NCBI RefSeq assembly: GCF_040412425.1
Contig: NC_089743.1
Coordinates: 81,922,471-81,986,470 of the forward strand
DNA from: Macrobrachium rosenbergii
Taxonomy: Eukaryota > Arthropoda > Malacostraca > Decapoda > Palaemonidae
Direction: 5' to 3'
DNA length: 64,000 nucleotides
This document shows positions 13,131 to 25,531 of this stretch, piece by piece. The notes below the pieces were generated by a model that saw only the letters and a list, made by a program, of their open reading frames with translations, was not told the origin of the DNA and searched no databases. The number at the start of each line of letters is the position of its first letter. The stretch's first letter is position 1. The translations under genes were made by a program, and so were the position numbers.

Positions 13131-14535
13131 TAATGGGAGGCCATCATCGTAAATCAATTCTTATGCTACGACTCCAAGTTATAGCTAGACGAGTGTGAGT
13201 TCATCAGTCGAACGGCCGCCCTTCGATCACTGAATAAACCCGTAAGCATTTAGCATGACAACAATAATCGCTTTGGAAGCCGCAGCCCATTACTTCTCCT
13301 CGGCCAAGAGTGGTCGTTGGATGACTCTGCAAGTGGGTGAACGGTCCAGCCCTGCTGACGATGGCCATCTTTAGATGACGATACGGAATACTGGATCTTA
13401 CCAACCAAAGGCTTCGCATGGAAGGTCTAGGTGGAATGAGTTTTACTGGCTTAAGAAGCGGACCCATAGCAATAAATCCAAGATAATGGTACCTTTTCCG
13501 CCCACCAAAATTTCAAAATATGATCTAAACGCTATTTGGTACCAAAGGAAAAAGCTTCGCTAGTTAGGCATTGTTCAAAGACTTTCATCCAAAGGAATGC
13601 AAATTCTGTTCTATATCAACCCAAAAAGGTTATAACTGGAGGAGTCTCGAATTTTTGCAGCCACTGCGTCCTGCACGGCTCACGCTAATTTTTCTAGGTA
13701 CCCGTGAGGTACAAAGAGAAATATACTTTCATGATAAACCACATTCACTTCATAAGTTTACAGATTGGGGTAAATAATGTTTTTCAACCGCTCTGAATAA
13801 TCTGCAGTTTCTTAGGAAAGCACCAACAAATAAAAGGAACTTTATATAAATGTGCATGTGCTTTTCCCAGCAGCAACCACGTATATTTGGCGTTACAAAA
13901 TCTCACCTCTTTGATGCCGAATCAGCCATCCACTGACCGGAGGATGGTAAACAGTAACAGCAGGAACTAAGATGGCATTCCCACAGTTAAATGAAGGTAA
14001 AACACACAAATTGATAAATGACACACTACGATGACTTTAATGAACAGAACGAGAACTCATCGTGAGTTAAATGACTGTTGGGCGTCACGTCGTCAATTTA
14101 TCATTGATAAGGTTCCCTCTCACCAGTGGCCACTAATTCGTACAATAGGTAATTCAAAACGACACCAATGGACTTGATTTAGTGTTCCTCGATGATTCAT
14201 TCAACATTGGCAGAGGATGAAGGACTGAGGGAGAGAGAGAAAGGAAACGTCATCATCTCATAGGCTATAGTAGTTTCTGTTTGTGAATTTTCTTTTATGG
14301 AAGATTAATCACAAGCCACAGACAACAATGAAGTACACCATAATCTGTGTACTGATATGCAATTACGAATCTACAATCACTTTTCTTTATCAGATATATA
14401 CCTCTTTGTAATAGCCACAATGACCTCGTAAGATCTCGATATCTTCACACTTTTTGGATAAGCTTGCCACTATGAAGCCTAAGACCTGAACGAAGGGATT
14501 CTGACAGGAACAAACTTGTGACAAACTTGGAAGAA
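13126..14535. other. Unassigned stretch
   Basis: Mixed-composition DNA with several short opposing frames (13204-13467, 13375-13563, 13571-13777). None has a domain I recognise. Confidence 0.45.
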
Positions 14536-14539
14536 ATAT

Positions 14540-15158
<619 letters not shown>

Positions 15159-15159
15159 T

Positions 15160-15175
15160 TGTCATGATCATGACA
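15160..15175. repeat. Perfect 16-bp palindrome TGTCATGATCATGACA
   Basis: The 16 bases equal their own reverse complement. The palindrome sits at the right edge of the 620-bp (AT)n array. Confidence 0.95.
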
Positions 15176-15399
15176 TATATATATACTCTTGATTTTTGCG
15201 AATATGAATTTAATTAAACTATTCATTCTCCGAGATTTTGCAGTTAATTACTTCTTCATTCCTACAGTAGCATTACAAAAAAGAAATACAAGGTGTTTTG
15301 ATATTTTCAAACCAAGCACTCCCATGTTTTTCCCAGGCCGAGTTAAGCCAATGCAGGTGTCTAATGAGAATATGGTTTACGATCGTAGCCGAAGTCGTT

Positions 15400-17070
15400 A
15401 CTGATCTGACCTGACCCTAGTAAGTCGCCTCTAAGGTAACATGTTTATCAGTTGCTTGCAAGTAGCACGCTCCTGCTGAGAGTTCCTTCTGTTGTTACTA
15501 TTCTTCTCAATTCCCCAATCATGAGTACCCCTTTGCATTTCTCTGTGTTTCCCTTGCCTCCCCAACTAGTCTGGCCTGCCATCAAGGGTCACTTTCTTGA
15601 CCTGACCCACACCTGCATCTCCTCCTACTAACACCTGCATCCCTGCCTACAAATCCCTATTTCTTAGACTCTCCCATCTCACTGTCACCCCATTGATACC
15701 TCTTCTTGATCCTTTATCTGGCCACCATACAATGACCTTTCTAGGTACCTGGCTGGATTAGCGACATGCCCTACGAGGAGGACAATGGAAGACCCATTAA
15801 GTTGAGGCCATCAGAAGTGTCAAAATACAACTGTCGCCGGCACTGGCTGTGGTGTACACACTTGTCCCAACGACCCTTTCTTTGCTAATCCCCCCTTCAA
15901 GAAGTCACACTGCTAGTATAACCTAAGCTAGTTCCCTTCAGGTGTCTCCCTGCTTGCAGACACTCCACTCACCCATTTCCAGAAGACATGCCGCTAGTAT
16001 ACCCCATGCTAGCCACTTCTACAATGCCACTCTATGCCGCCACCATATTGGCACTCCACACACCCACTCTTACCTGCTGGTCACTTCTATGCTTCTGCAA
16101 GTCTACTCCCCAACTTCACGCCACTGGACTTCTCCAGCTAGCCGCCTACGTCACTGCTTAAAGCTCTACACCGATGCCCTATTAGCCTGCCAGTCCTTAC
16201 CTTCATTGATCCTTCCTCTGTTGGGGAACCCTGAGTTACAACGCTTCCGCTGACGCCCTACTGCAGGAACCTGGCTCTACGAACCTCACATCTTGTCCAC
16301 GGACTAAGGTAATGTGATTGGAAGTTGTTTGTTGGCCCCTTACCTATTGCCTACCTATGCCTATATACCTGTTCTCTTAAATTTCTGCAACCTTATACCT
16401 ATCCATCTCCCTCAGAGATACCTGTGATTTTGATTGTGGTGGAATTGTGAATGATAGTGAGATGTTTTAGCTTCACTGACGTACTTGTGCTTAAAGTTTA
16501 ATTATTATGTAAGACAAGTGTTGTGATATTTTGCCTACGAGAGCTCATCATTTTTACTCGAATCCCTTCGTATGCGTTTCAAACTTTCTGCTTTTGCAGA
16601 TTCGTGATTTTGAGTCCCTGTTGTGTGACCATCAACTGTTGATCGACAGTCCCATACCGGTCAAGATATCCGGTTTGTGAACAGTGCAATGTTCTCACTT
16701 ACTGTACCCCCTACTGTGCATTCTTCAGATCCTTCCCTGAAAACTATTAGCCTACGAAAGGCCTGGTGTGTTAAGAGTTGCAGTTGTGGCACTTTGTTTG
16801 ATTGCCTTGTGATTACTTTGTGTAATGTAATTCTTGACAGTGCGATGGAGCTTTATTGGTAGCTCCTGCACATACTTGATCTTCTGATTTAAGTGAATCA
16901 TACTATTTAGTGGACATCCTAAGTTTACCCCATCCCTTTACATTTTTGGTACACATTGAGTATCATTCACTTTTCTGTTCATGGGAGTGCCGCCACCCTT
17001 AGTCAGGTTTAGTTATCAGAAATTCTTAATTAAAGCCACCTTATCATTCACATGGCAGCGCGATCGTGAC
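15400..17070 (+). mobile_element. Possible long terminal repeat followed by a primer-binding-site-like sequence
   Basis: This 1.6-kb block differs from its surroundings: it is C/T-rich, with little simple sequence. Its 3' edge reads AATTAAAGCC...CATTCACA (ending at 17052). TGGCAGCGCGATCGTGAC follows directly at 17053-17070, and an (AT)n array takes over from there. An LTR ending in CA followed by TGG plus a GC-rich 18-mer is the expected layout for an LTR retrotransposon (3' edge of the 5' LTR, then a tRNA primer-binding site). I cannot name the tRNA, the 5' edge is not defined, and no gag or pol follows. It could instead be another dispersed repeat. Confidence 0.35.
15899..16075 (+). repeat. 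Degenerate internal repeat, 2-3 copies of about 80-90 bp
   Basis: AGAAGTCACACTGCTAGTAT at about 15900 recurs as AGAAGACATGCCGCTAGTAT at about 15981. CACTCCACTCACCCA (15961) recurs as CACTCCACACACCCA (16052). The plus frame at 15942-16253 runs through these copies and has no recognisable domain. Confidence 0.55.
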
Positions 17071-17297
<227 letters not shown>

Positions 17298-17688
17298 ATG
17301 AGAAAACCATCAAACAATACATAAAGATTTTTCACATGAATGAATGAATGAGCAGGAATGTATTTATTCAAGAAAAACTACATGCTTAACGTATAAAAAC
17401 AATTTTACAAGTTAGCAATCGATGAAGCACAATCACAAATTGTGCTACCAACATAACCAGTTATCATATGCAATTCATTTTATATTTTATTAATTTGAAA
17501 AGTAAATGAATTTTCCCCACTATAAGCCTTGTAACTCTGATATATTCGTACTTTAAAACTTGGAAAAGAGAAATGTGTATACACGAACATATACTGTGCG
17601 AACTTATTGTGTATGTGCATATGTAAAAGTATACTCGTAACCGTTCCGAAACACTGAGCATTTGTTCCCTAAAATTCTTTGCAGAAAG

Positions 17689-17691
17689 GAA

Positions 17692-17763
<72 letters not shown>

Positions 17764-17784
17764 GAGAAGAAGAAGAAGAAGAAG
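17689..17784 (+). repeat. (AAT)n followed by (AAG)n
   Basis: A long AAT run (about 17689-17762) is followed by AGAAGAAGAAGAAG (about 17763-17784). Confidence 0.97.
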
Positions 17785-18564
17785 TGGGAAACCATAAATT
17801 CCAAGGTTCTTATTAAATACTGTAATTAATATAATTACATATATACCATAGATCAAATGAATAAAAAACTTACTTTGCACATGTAGAGTACAAAAATACC
17901 ATAATAACTGAGAGAGTCACACATACGTCGACTTCTCTCAGGCCTACAAAAAATTCCTGCCGTCTCAAGGAACTACTCAAATCCTCCCGAAGGAGCGCAG
18001 GAGAAGTGAATGCAGAGACGCTAGGAAGGGAAATAATCACTGGCAGAAGAGGGATTGGCCAGTCTTTAATCCTGACACATACAAAGTGGCGAGTCGAATT
18101 GACCCGGGTCGAATTGACTCGCAGGTTCGTTCAGGTGTGTTTGCCAATCGTTTTTTATTTCGTAAATCTATCTTTTTCTTTTTACTTTTCTTCATATTGG
18201 TCATTGACATCCTATGAAAATATTCTCAGCTTTCTCACTGTAATTTACATGATAAATGTTCCTTGTAAAATGTGTCTGTTTGACTATTCTGCTCGCATGG
18301 AAATAAAAAATCGTTTCATAAGCACAAAAAGATATATAATCATAAAACATACAAAGAAAGAGAGAATCTCACAAGAAAACTTTGATAAAGTAAGTGCATA
18401 TAAAAAACTCCCACAGCACATACGATAAACAAACAGAGACTAAAGAACGGCGAAGAGCACAACCAGCACCAGAACGCAAAAACCTTTCCTTAGGGCGATG
18501 ATGATAGGCCCCTCCAACGCAAGCCCCAGCGGCGCGCCAATGAAAATTCATGAAACCGATCTCT

Positions 18565-18615
18565 AATGGAAAAATATAATTCATGTTCTCATAATGGAAA
18601 GCATAATTCATATGA
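18565..18615 (+). repeat. Imperfect 26-bp tandem duplication
   Basis: TAATGGAAAAATATAATTCA is followed directly by ATAATGGAAAGCATAATTCA. Confidence 0.7.
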
Positions 18616-19371
18616 AGGCTCAGATGACAGGCGTACTTCTTTCTTCTTCATTCAAGCGATAGACGGAGCCAGAACATTTCTGGTAAGTGAAAGAAAAACT
18701 TGTTTCCTACTCTTAAAAGAAACAACTCGGATATACATAAAATAAGATGGTGGATAGAATTACAATTACAAATATTATTACAGGCAAAACTGGCATGAAA
18801 TAACTGACAATATTGAAAAGTACATTTCACCTGAAAAATAGCATTACCACCAAAAACTGATTTCGAAAACGAATGACAATATGACATTTTTTCATTAGAT
18901 CCCTCAGTTACAATATTCAACTGATTTTTCAGTTTATGAAACGATTTTTCAGGAAATCTTGCCTCTTTTTTGTAGACATAATAAACATAAATAATAAACA
19001 GCTCATGAACATTAGTTATTTGAACGTCATTTAAGCAAGGTTTCTAATCAATCAATATATTAATTTACAATAAAAACTGAATCTACAATGCATATTTAAT
19101 CATGGCTAACAATATCTAATCGCAGCCGAAAATACTTTAAATTTCTCTAAGTGAATCCACCATGGCTATTTATCAACAATCAAAATCAAGAATTATTTGC
19201 TGCAATTATACATAAAAAAGCCATACAAAATATAATTGCAATGTCTGTTCTTCGAGGCTCAAGTTTCAAATGACACTTTCTAGAGAGAAAACAATGTCGT
19301 TGACTAACGTGGACTTAATGCTAGTGCCGTGTAAAATGAAAAAGTTTCAGAAAAAAATAATAATAATAATC

Positions 19372-19402
<31 letters not shown>
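19372..19402 (+). repeat. (AGT)n microsatellite
   Basis: About ten AGT triplets. Confidence 0.97.
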
Positions 19403-19404
<2 letters not shown>

Positions 19405-20756
19405 TCTGGAGCAAGGCCTCAGACACTCCAGAGTGAAGCATTCCATTAGATATTCACCAAACGTACACCTAACGTCACAAATCGACACTAAATTGATGTT
19501 AATGACTTGGAGGTTGAATTATCAGCAGCAATTTATATCATTAGCACCTAAACGAACATATACCCCACGGTCCAGGCAGGCAGGATGGTCCGGTCTCTTG
19601 TGACCACTTATAGATGACACATTTTTATCTGTCTCCCTCAGTAAATCTTTGCTCTGACTGTCTGTCTGTCTGTCTCAAGCAATCAATTATGCGTTTTGGA
19701 TGAAATTTTAGACAATATTTTACAACCTTCACGCCTCAGTTTTTCCGTAAAAACCGTGAAAAAAGAAGCAAACAACTCACGACTATACTTGACATCTACC
19801 TGGTTACCTGAGCCGGTGATATTAAGATCACGAGATAGTAAGGCTGGCAATTTAAATTGCTAACCATTTATTTACTCAAATATTTCTCTGTGTTCAACTA
19901 TTTTGCCACCTGCACATTTACCCGGTTACTATTCATAATCCTCTTCCATCTTCAGACGTTAATATTCATTTATTCATACATTTTGCTATTCTTCTGTTTT
20001 ACTATTCATGCACCTGGAAACTTTCCTGGCAACTGCTTCTGTGCACGGTTCCTTGGATACAACATTTTGTAAACCTCCAACCCAGTACTGCATATTGAAT
20101 CGAAAGGATATAATAAAATCATGTGAAAGAACATTATATCTTTCATAATTCCACCAAATAAAATATTCATGAGGTTTTAAATCAATGTCAAATTATTACA
20201 TTTTTTCTAAAGATCTGTATAGGGTTTGGATGAAATCCGTAAGAACAATCGTTTATAAGAAATATGACTTGACTACTGTATATATTGAATATAGCTAGTT
20301 CAACTTTCATTACAACATTCCGTCTTCATGTTGTTCAAAGTAACACGTGATCATGAAGCAAAAATGATTACTTTCCGTCAAAAAATTTTCATCTAAAATC
20401 TAAACATCCGACTAATATTCCCAGCCACTTAAATATATGGTCATTATTCACCAGTAACAGAACCCAACCATATAGTCTGCTTTTTGGAACTGACTGTCAA
20501 TATTTCCTACCAATATAATAACGTCTGGCCTATACAGTGTTTTAGTAGAAAGAAGATACAGCATCTCTGTATGTTATGTACTATTGTAAAAAATATCCAT
20601 ACATGTCATCCACGCAATACTACCCAAAATTTTTCCGCTCAGTGAATGAAAAAAAGAAATTGAGAATTTTGGGACACAAACATGGACATTTTAATTACGT
20701 TTGGTTACATACTTGACCCTACACTTAGCTGATGACCCTAAAAAAAATTTAGATTG

Positions 20757-20780
20757 AAGAAAAAAAAAAAAAAAAAAAAA
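20757..20780 (+). repeat. poly(A) tract
   Basis: About 22 A in a row. I recognise no retroposon body upstream. Confidence 0.9.
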
Positions 20781-21015
20781 GTTGTCAAGGGCTTTCGATA
20801 CGTCACTGTAAAATAATACAATTGTAGATTTACAATAAAAAAAAGGATTCAAAATACCCTTTTCGAAATACAGATTATGATAAGCTTACACGAAGAGAAA
20901 ACAGTTGAAGAAGTATTTTTACTGAAGGATTGGCATATATACTTTTTTTAGGCTGGAAAACAAGTAACAAATAAAACCTTCAATTACTAATTATCTAATG
21001 GAAAATCTAATCCTC

Positions 21016-21017
<2 letters not shown>

Positions 21018-21102
<85 letters not shown>
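21018..21102 (+). repeat. (AG)n microsatellite
   Basis: A pure AG run of about 85 bp. Confidence 0.98.
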
Positions 21103-21104
<2 letters not shown>

Positions 21105-21554
21105 ATTAAAAGAATTTGCTAACTGAAAGCCTTTCCTCAGCTATCTTTATGTACATCATTTATTATGATGCCAAATACATCAGTAAACGTCATCAGTGCA
21201 TTGAACATTCTCTTTTAACACCTGCCTTCCATTATCCTTCCTTCACCTTCTTAGCATTCCGGCGAACTTACTTTTAAGGTGTTCTTAAAGCTTCTTTATT
21301 ATTCTCATTTTTTTTCCTCCCTCCTCACCTCCTCCGCTTTCGACTCTTCGATGTCTTCCATGCATAAAGTGCTAATTTAATTAATGAATAAATATGGAGG
21401 CACATTTATGAAAACATTTATACACAAGGTGTATCGATGAGTACCTTGTAAAAGCAAAAAAATAGGAGGCCACACTAAAACACCATATGGTGCAGAATAT
21501 TCTTACATAAATATATATATGAACATCATAACCATCATCATTCCTCATTCGGCT

Positions 21555-21556
<2 letters not shown>

Positions 21557-21633
<77 letters not shown>
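21557..21633 (+). repeat. (CT)n microsatellite
   Basis: A pure CT run of about 77 bp, the complement of the AG run 450 bp upstream. The two could pair within one strand. Confidence 0.98.
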
Positions 21634-21636
<3 letters not shown>

Positions 21637-21757
21637 GCTTGTCTGTCTGTCGTCTGGTAGGCCTGTTTGCTTTCAAGATCCATAAGAGAACAATGAACTA
21701 GGCTCAGTATAATCTTGCGTTCTGAATACCCATCTTCTAAGAAAAATGCTAAACAAA

Positions 21758-21762
<5 letters not shown>

Positions 21763-21831
<69 letters not shown>

Positions 21832-21832
21832 C

Positions 21833-21888
<56 letters not shown>
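21763..21888. repeat. Compound (AC)n-(AT)n microsatellite
   Basis: A CA run (21763-21790) followed by TA (21791-21888), with a TACATACATTA interruption. Confidence 0.97.
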
Positions 21889-21889
<1 letters not shown>

Positions 21890-22242
21890 TAATCACATGG
21901 ATCAAATTTATCGTCTCTATGTCTAAAATACCTTTATAATTCATATTCTCGACTACTTTAAACAAACATGAAGAGACCACAAAGAAGCTAAGAAGAACAT
22001 TTTTAACCGAGTTATCAGTTGTTGCTTATCGTTGCAATTTTTTGATTACCAAAAACAGTTAATAAACACGCGAGTATCCCACTGCATGAGCGTTCTATTT
22101 AGGAAGAACAAGCACAAGTCTAAACAAAACAAAATACACCTCCACTTCAAAGAACGTTTCTCTTTTTTATTTCTCAAGAATCTGACACATATTACTGTAA
22201 ACAATTAGCATTACATTTGAATGTGCCTGCACCTAAATGAAT

Positions 22243-22472
22243 TTAATTAAATGTCTCTCTGATCAGGAAAAATTACCGAATTAAACAATTAAACAGAAAT
22301 ATGTGATGAATTCCAAAATTCAACAGTTAAGAAATAACAGATGATAAATTCATGAATTAATTAAATGTCTCTCTGATAAGGAAAAATTACCGAATTAAAC
22401 AATTAAACAAATAGATAATGAATTCCAAAATTCAACCGTTAAGAAATAACAGATGATAAATTCATGAATTAA
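22243..22472 (+). repeat. Tandem duplication, two units of about 114 and 112 bp
   Basis: TTAATTAAATGTCTCTCTGA begins at 22243 and again at 22357. Both units continue through AATTACCGAATTAAACAATT, ATGAATTCCAAAATTCAAC and AGATGATAAATTCATGAATT. Differences are a few substitutions and a 2-3 base length change (CAGAAATATGTGATG against CAAATAGATAATG). Confidence 0.93.
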
Positions 22473-23095
22473 ACAATTCTTATGAGCAGTTTCATACATC
22501 CGCTGATAGCCTGTCGTAAAATAAATCTTTCATTTGGACGCAACATTAAATTAAACTTTATTCTCGCACGGAAGTCCAAGTACACAGCATTACATAATCG
22601 ACATGAATGAAATGACATGAAATGAGAATTGCTCAGAGTGTTGGAATAATAGTAAACTTCCTGAGTCATATCCATAAAAATAAGCCAGAAAATTCAACCT
22701 ATCTTCGTACGGTGTAACCACAGAACGTAACAATGCAACATCTTGCAGGTGGGCCTGCCGTGACGTCATCGCTGGAAAGGCGATTCAAGTGGTGAAGAAC
22801 GAGAGATTCCTTGGACATGGAGAATATTTTCAAACGTGCATACACACACGTATACATACCTAATTTCTAACGAATACAGAGAACGGACCACCAACTACAG
22901 CATATATAACTAAAGTCTTTCAACGGAGAAGTTGGAGATGACTCCTTCATAAACGAAAAATAGATCTGACAGTTATGAATGACCACAAGGAAAAGCCAAA
23001 GCTTGGTACTATTTCCCGTACTTGCAGCAAAACAGTAGCCAAAGCAAGCGCAGAACTTGAAATAAATTATGTTTAGCAACCGGATCAAACACTAC

Positions 23096-23400
23096 AGAAT
23101 AGTATAGAATATAGAATTTAGGCTAAAGGCCAAGCGCTGTGACCTAAAAGGTCATTCTGCGCTGAAAAGGAAATTGGCAGTAAAAAGGTTTTCAAGGTGC
23201 AAAAGAAGGAAAACCTCGCAGTTGCACCATGAATCAATTGTTAGGCGTGGGTGGAGAGTAGGATGGAAGAAAGAGAATATGACCGGAGGTACGGTAAAAG
23301 GAGTGAAAGGAGTTGCAGCTAGGGGACAAAGGACGCTGCAAAGAATCTCAAGTAATGTCGACAGTGCACTGCATGCGCTACCCCTCTACGGAGTCAAATG
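23096..23400 (+). mobile_element. Dispersed SINE-like repeat, near full length
   Basis: Starts at ATAGAATTTAGGCTAAAGGC and continues through CAAGCGCTGTGACCT, GGTCATTCTGCGCTGAAA, CTCGCAGTTGCACCATGAAT and GTTGCAGCTAGGGGAC to TGCACTGCATGCGCTACCCC. From memory this is one of the most frequent short repeats in caridean shrimp DNA; no search was possible. The frame 23174-23422 is this element read through and is not a gene. Confidence 0.8.
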
Positions 23401-23953
23401 CTACATTCCGATACAACCGTAACTTCACTTTAGCACCATATTATTGTAAAGGCAGTTTTACTGAAACTTAGACGCATGACAAGTATAATGGTAAAAAATA
23501 CACCCAAAAATGGCACTGAATGAACAGACGCTACCATATATTTAAACTGGCTTTATAACGAAAGACGCCAACGTAACGTCACGAGGCAGTCCCTATAGCG
23601 AATGCCGAAGGTAAAAACGACGAAGAAACTAACGAATTAATGAGGAAATTCGCATTTGTCGGGCTACCATAGTCTGAGGGTTTGCAGTGGGAGGAGTTTA
23701 ATGACGTCACCAGAAAACCTGGAGCTTTTCTCCCAAGCTACTCGTGACCCACAGAACGTTAATGAAGGAAAGGTGGACTAAAAACGAAAATTTCATTCGT
23801 TTTGTCTGTGTTTGTATGTCTATCACGGGGTAGGGGTTTGATTTTGAGTTATAATCCTTCCTCAGGTGACATACAGGCCGTGTGTAAAAATTTTTTTCTG
23901 GGTCTGTCAAAAGTTAGATTTCTACAGTGGACAAACAAATATACAAACATTCA

Positions 23954-24089
<136 letters not shown>

Positions 24090-24170
24090 CAACTCTTCTC
24101 TAGGGATCAATAGCCAAAAACTGAACCAATCCAGCCAATGCCTTATCCAGTCAGCCACAGAAATTATACT
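24090..24170 (-). mobile_element. tRNA-like SINE head abutting an (AT)n array
   Basis: On the minus strand TGGCTGACTGG fits the A-box consensus TRGYNNANNGG. GGCTATTGATCCC downstream is a degenerate B box. The (AT)n array begins directly 3' of this head, as if it replaced or grew from the element's tail. Confidence 0.45.
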
Positions 24171-24279
24171 AAGAGGAAAGCCAGATGTACAACTGCATAT
24201 GCGTCGATCATGTAGCAGGTACCACCACACTCTAACTTTGTCACTAACTCCCACCTCACAAGCAGTGGTGGAAATATTT

Positions 24280-24415
24280 CATCATCCTCCTCCCCTTTGG
24301 GCCCAAGGTGGTTTACACATTATAGGCAGGCAATACTGACTGATGTTAACTGATGTTAATAAACTCGTCCTCTTTGGGAATTTAAACCGCAGACCATTGG
24401 AATAGTATGCCAGCC
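24280..24415 (-). mobile_element. Second tRNA-like SINE head
   Basis: The minus strand shows TGGCTGGCATACTATTCC (degenerate A box), then TGCGGTTTAAATTCCC (B-box-like), then a body with TAACATCAGTTAACATCAGT. It lies in tandem with the head at 24090-24170, in the same orientation. The GTTAACATCA duplication is part of this copy. Confidence 0.45.
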
Positions 24416-24930
24416 ATTTATCCACACATCTATTTCTCTGTCTCCTACCTCTCCATTCTAGATGGTCATTCTCTTCAAAAACCAATCAGGCTCAGATTCA
24501 CACTCTATCAGACTTTTTTTACCATTCCTGTGATTTTTATTCTGGACCATACACACTTATCGTCACTACTTATTCCTCATTACAACCAACTCACACTTAA
24601 TCATTCAACTAAGACATCTGTACCTTTCAAAGCACCCACAGTGTTCCTAAAACACAAAACAAGCTAACTTCTTCCTTGCACCCCAACTGTCAGCCACATC
24701 ACCGAACGCGTGTCATTCTGTTTTTCCTATTCCTGAAAACTTTGCCTTACTGCTCTCCAAACATACCTTGGACACATCTTCTATCCGCATTTTGTCTTTC
24801 TTGCACCCCATCCATTAAGGAAGACGCCAAGATTTATATTTTTCTATACTGTTCTTACAACAGCAGTGTACAGAGTTAAACGCTAGAAACATGACTAGAG
24901 AGTCATATATTGATTATATGTATGAGGATG
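24416..24930. other. Pyrimidine-rich unassigned stretch
   Basis: C/T-rich on the plus strand, like the antisense of the LINE remnants elsewhere, but the minus strand shows no reverse-transcriptase motif that I can recognise. The plus frames 24407-24667 and 24676-24879 look like chance frames. Confidence 0.4.
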
Positions 24931-24941
24931 TATATAATATA

Positions 24942-25008
<67 letters not shown>

Positions 25009-25026
25009 ATATGTGATTATATAAAT

Positions 25027-25065
<39 letters not shown>

Positions 25066-25071
25066 CTCCTA

Positions 25072-25162
<91 letters not shown>

Positions 25163-25201
25163 GTGTGTGTGTGTATGTATGTGTGTGTGTGTGTGTGTGT
25201 G
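24931..25201. repeat. Compound microsatellite: (AT)-(GT)-(CT)-(AT)-(GT)
   Basis: Order: TA run, TGTGTGTG, a short unique piece, two CT runs split by TTATCTCCTATA, a TA run, and then GT to about 25201. Five array blocks of three different repeat types join in 270 bp. Confidence 0.96.
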
Positions 25202-25442
25202 CTGTCAGGCTTCATCAGGACTGGATTCATAATCCAGTCCCAAAGTGAGCTGCTGAGGGAGGTGAGGAAACGGTCCGTCAACTAGAAAAAAAAAAAAAAG
25301 GAAATGGAAAGAATCCACGAATAATTTTTCCTTATTCCTGAGAAGCTTGCCAGAGGAGAAAAGAACAAGTATAGACTGATTCAAAATCTTGATAAGAAGA
25401 TAGTATCTGAACAATACCACTGACTTAAACTAGAAATTTTGC

Positions 25443-25444
<2 letters not shown>

Positions 25445-25522
<78 letters not shown>
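25445..25522. repeat. (AT)n microsatellite
   Basis: A TA run of about 78 bp ending in ACACACATACAC. Confidence 0.97.

Positions 25523-25531
<9 letters not shown>

Larger units (their letters stand above)
17785..21017. other. Unassigned AT-rich region
   Basis: Contains the 140-codon plus frame 18006-18428, whose translation shows hydrophobic segments (LPIVFYFVNLSFSFYF) but no recognised family, in AT-rich DNA with no splice signal I can defend. It also contains an imperfect 26-bp tandem duplication (about 18565-18615), an (AGT)n run (19372-19402) and a poly(A) tract (20757-20780). No RNA gene is visible. Confidence 0.45.

Noticed and set aside
18093..18122. GTCGAATTGAC repeated twice around CCGGG as an operator-like site
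   Set aside because: A short direct repeat that is nearly but not truly palindromic. Operator logic does not apply in this eukaryotic context.
18006..18428. 140-codon plus-strand frame with hydrophobic segments
   Set aside because: Hydrophobicity follows from T-rich codons in AT-rich DNA. No family match and no gene context.
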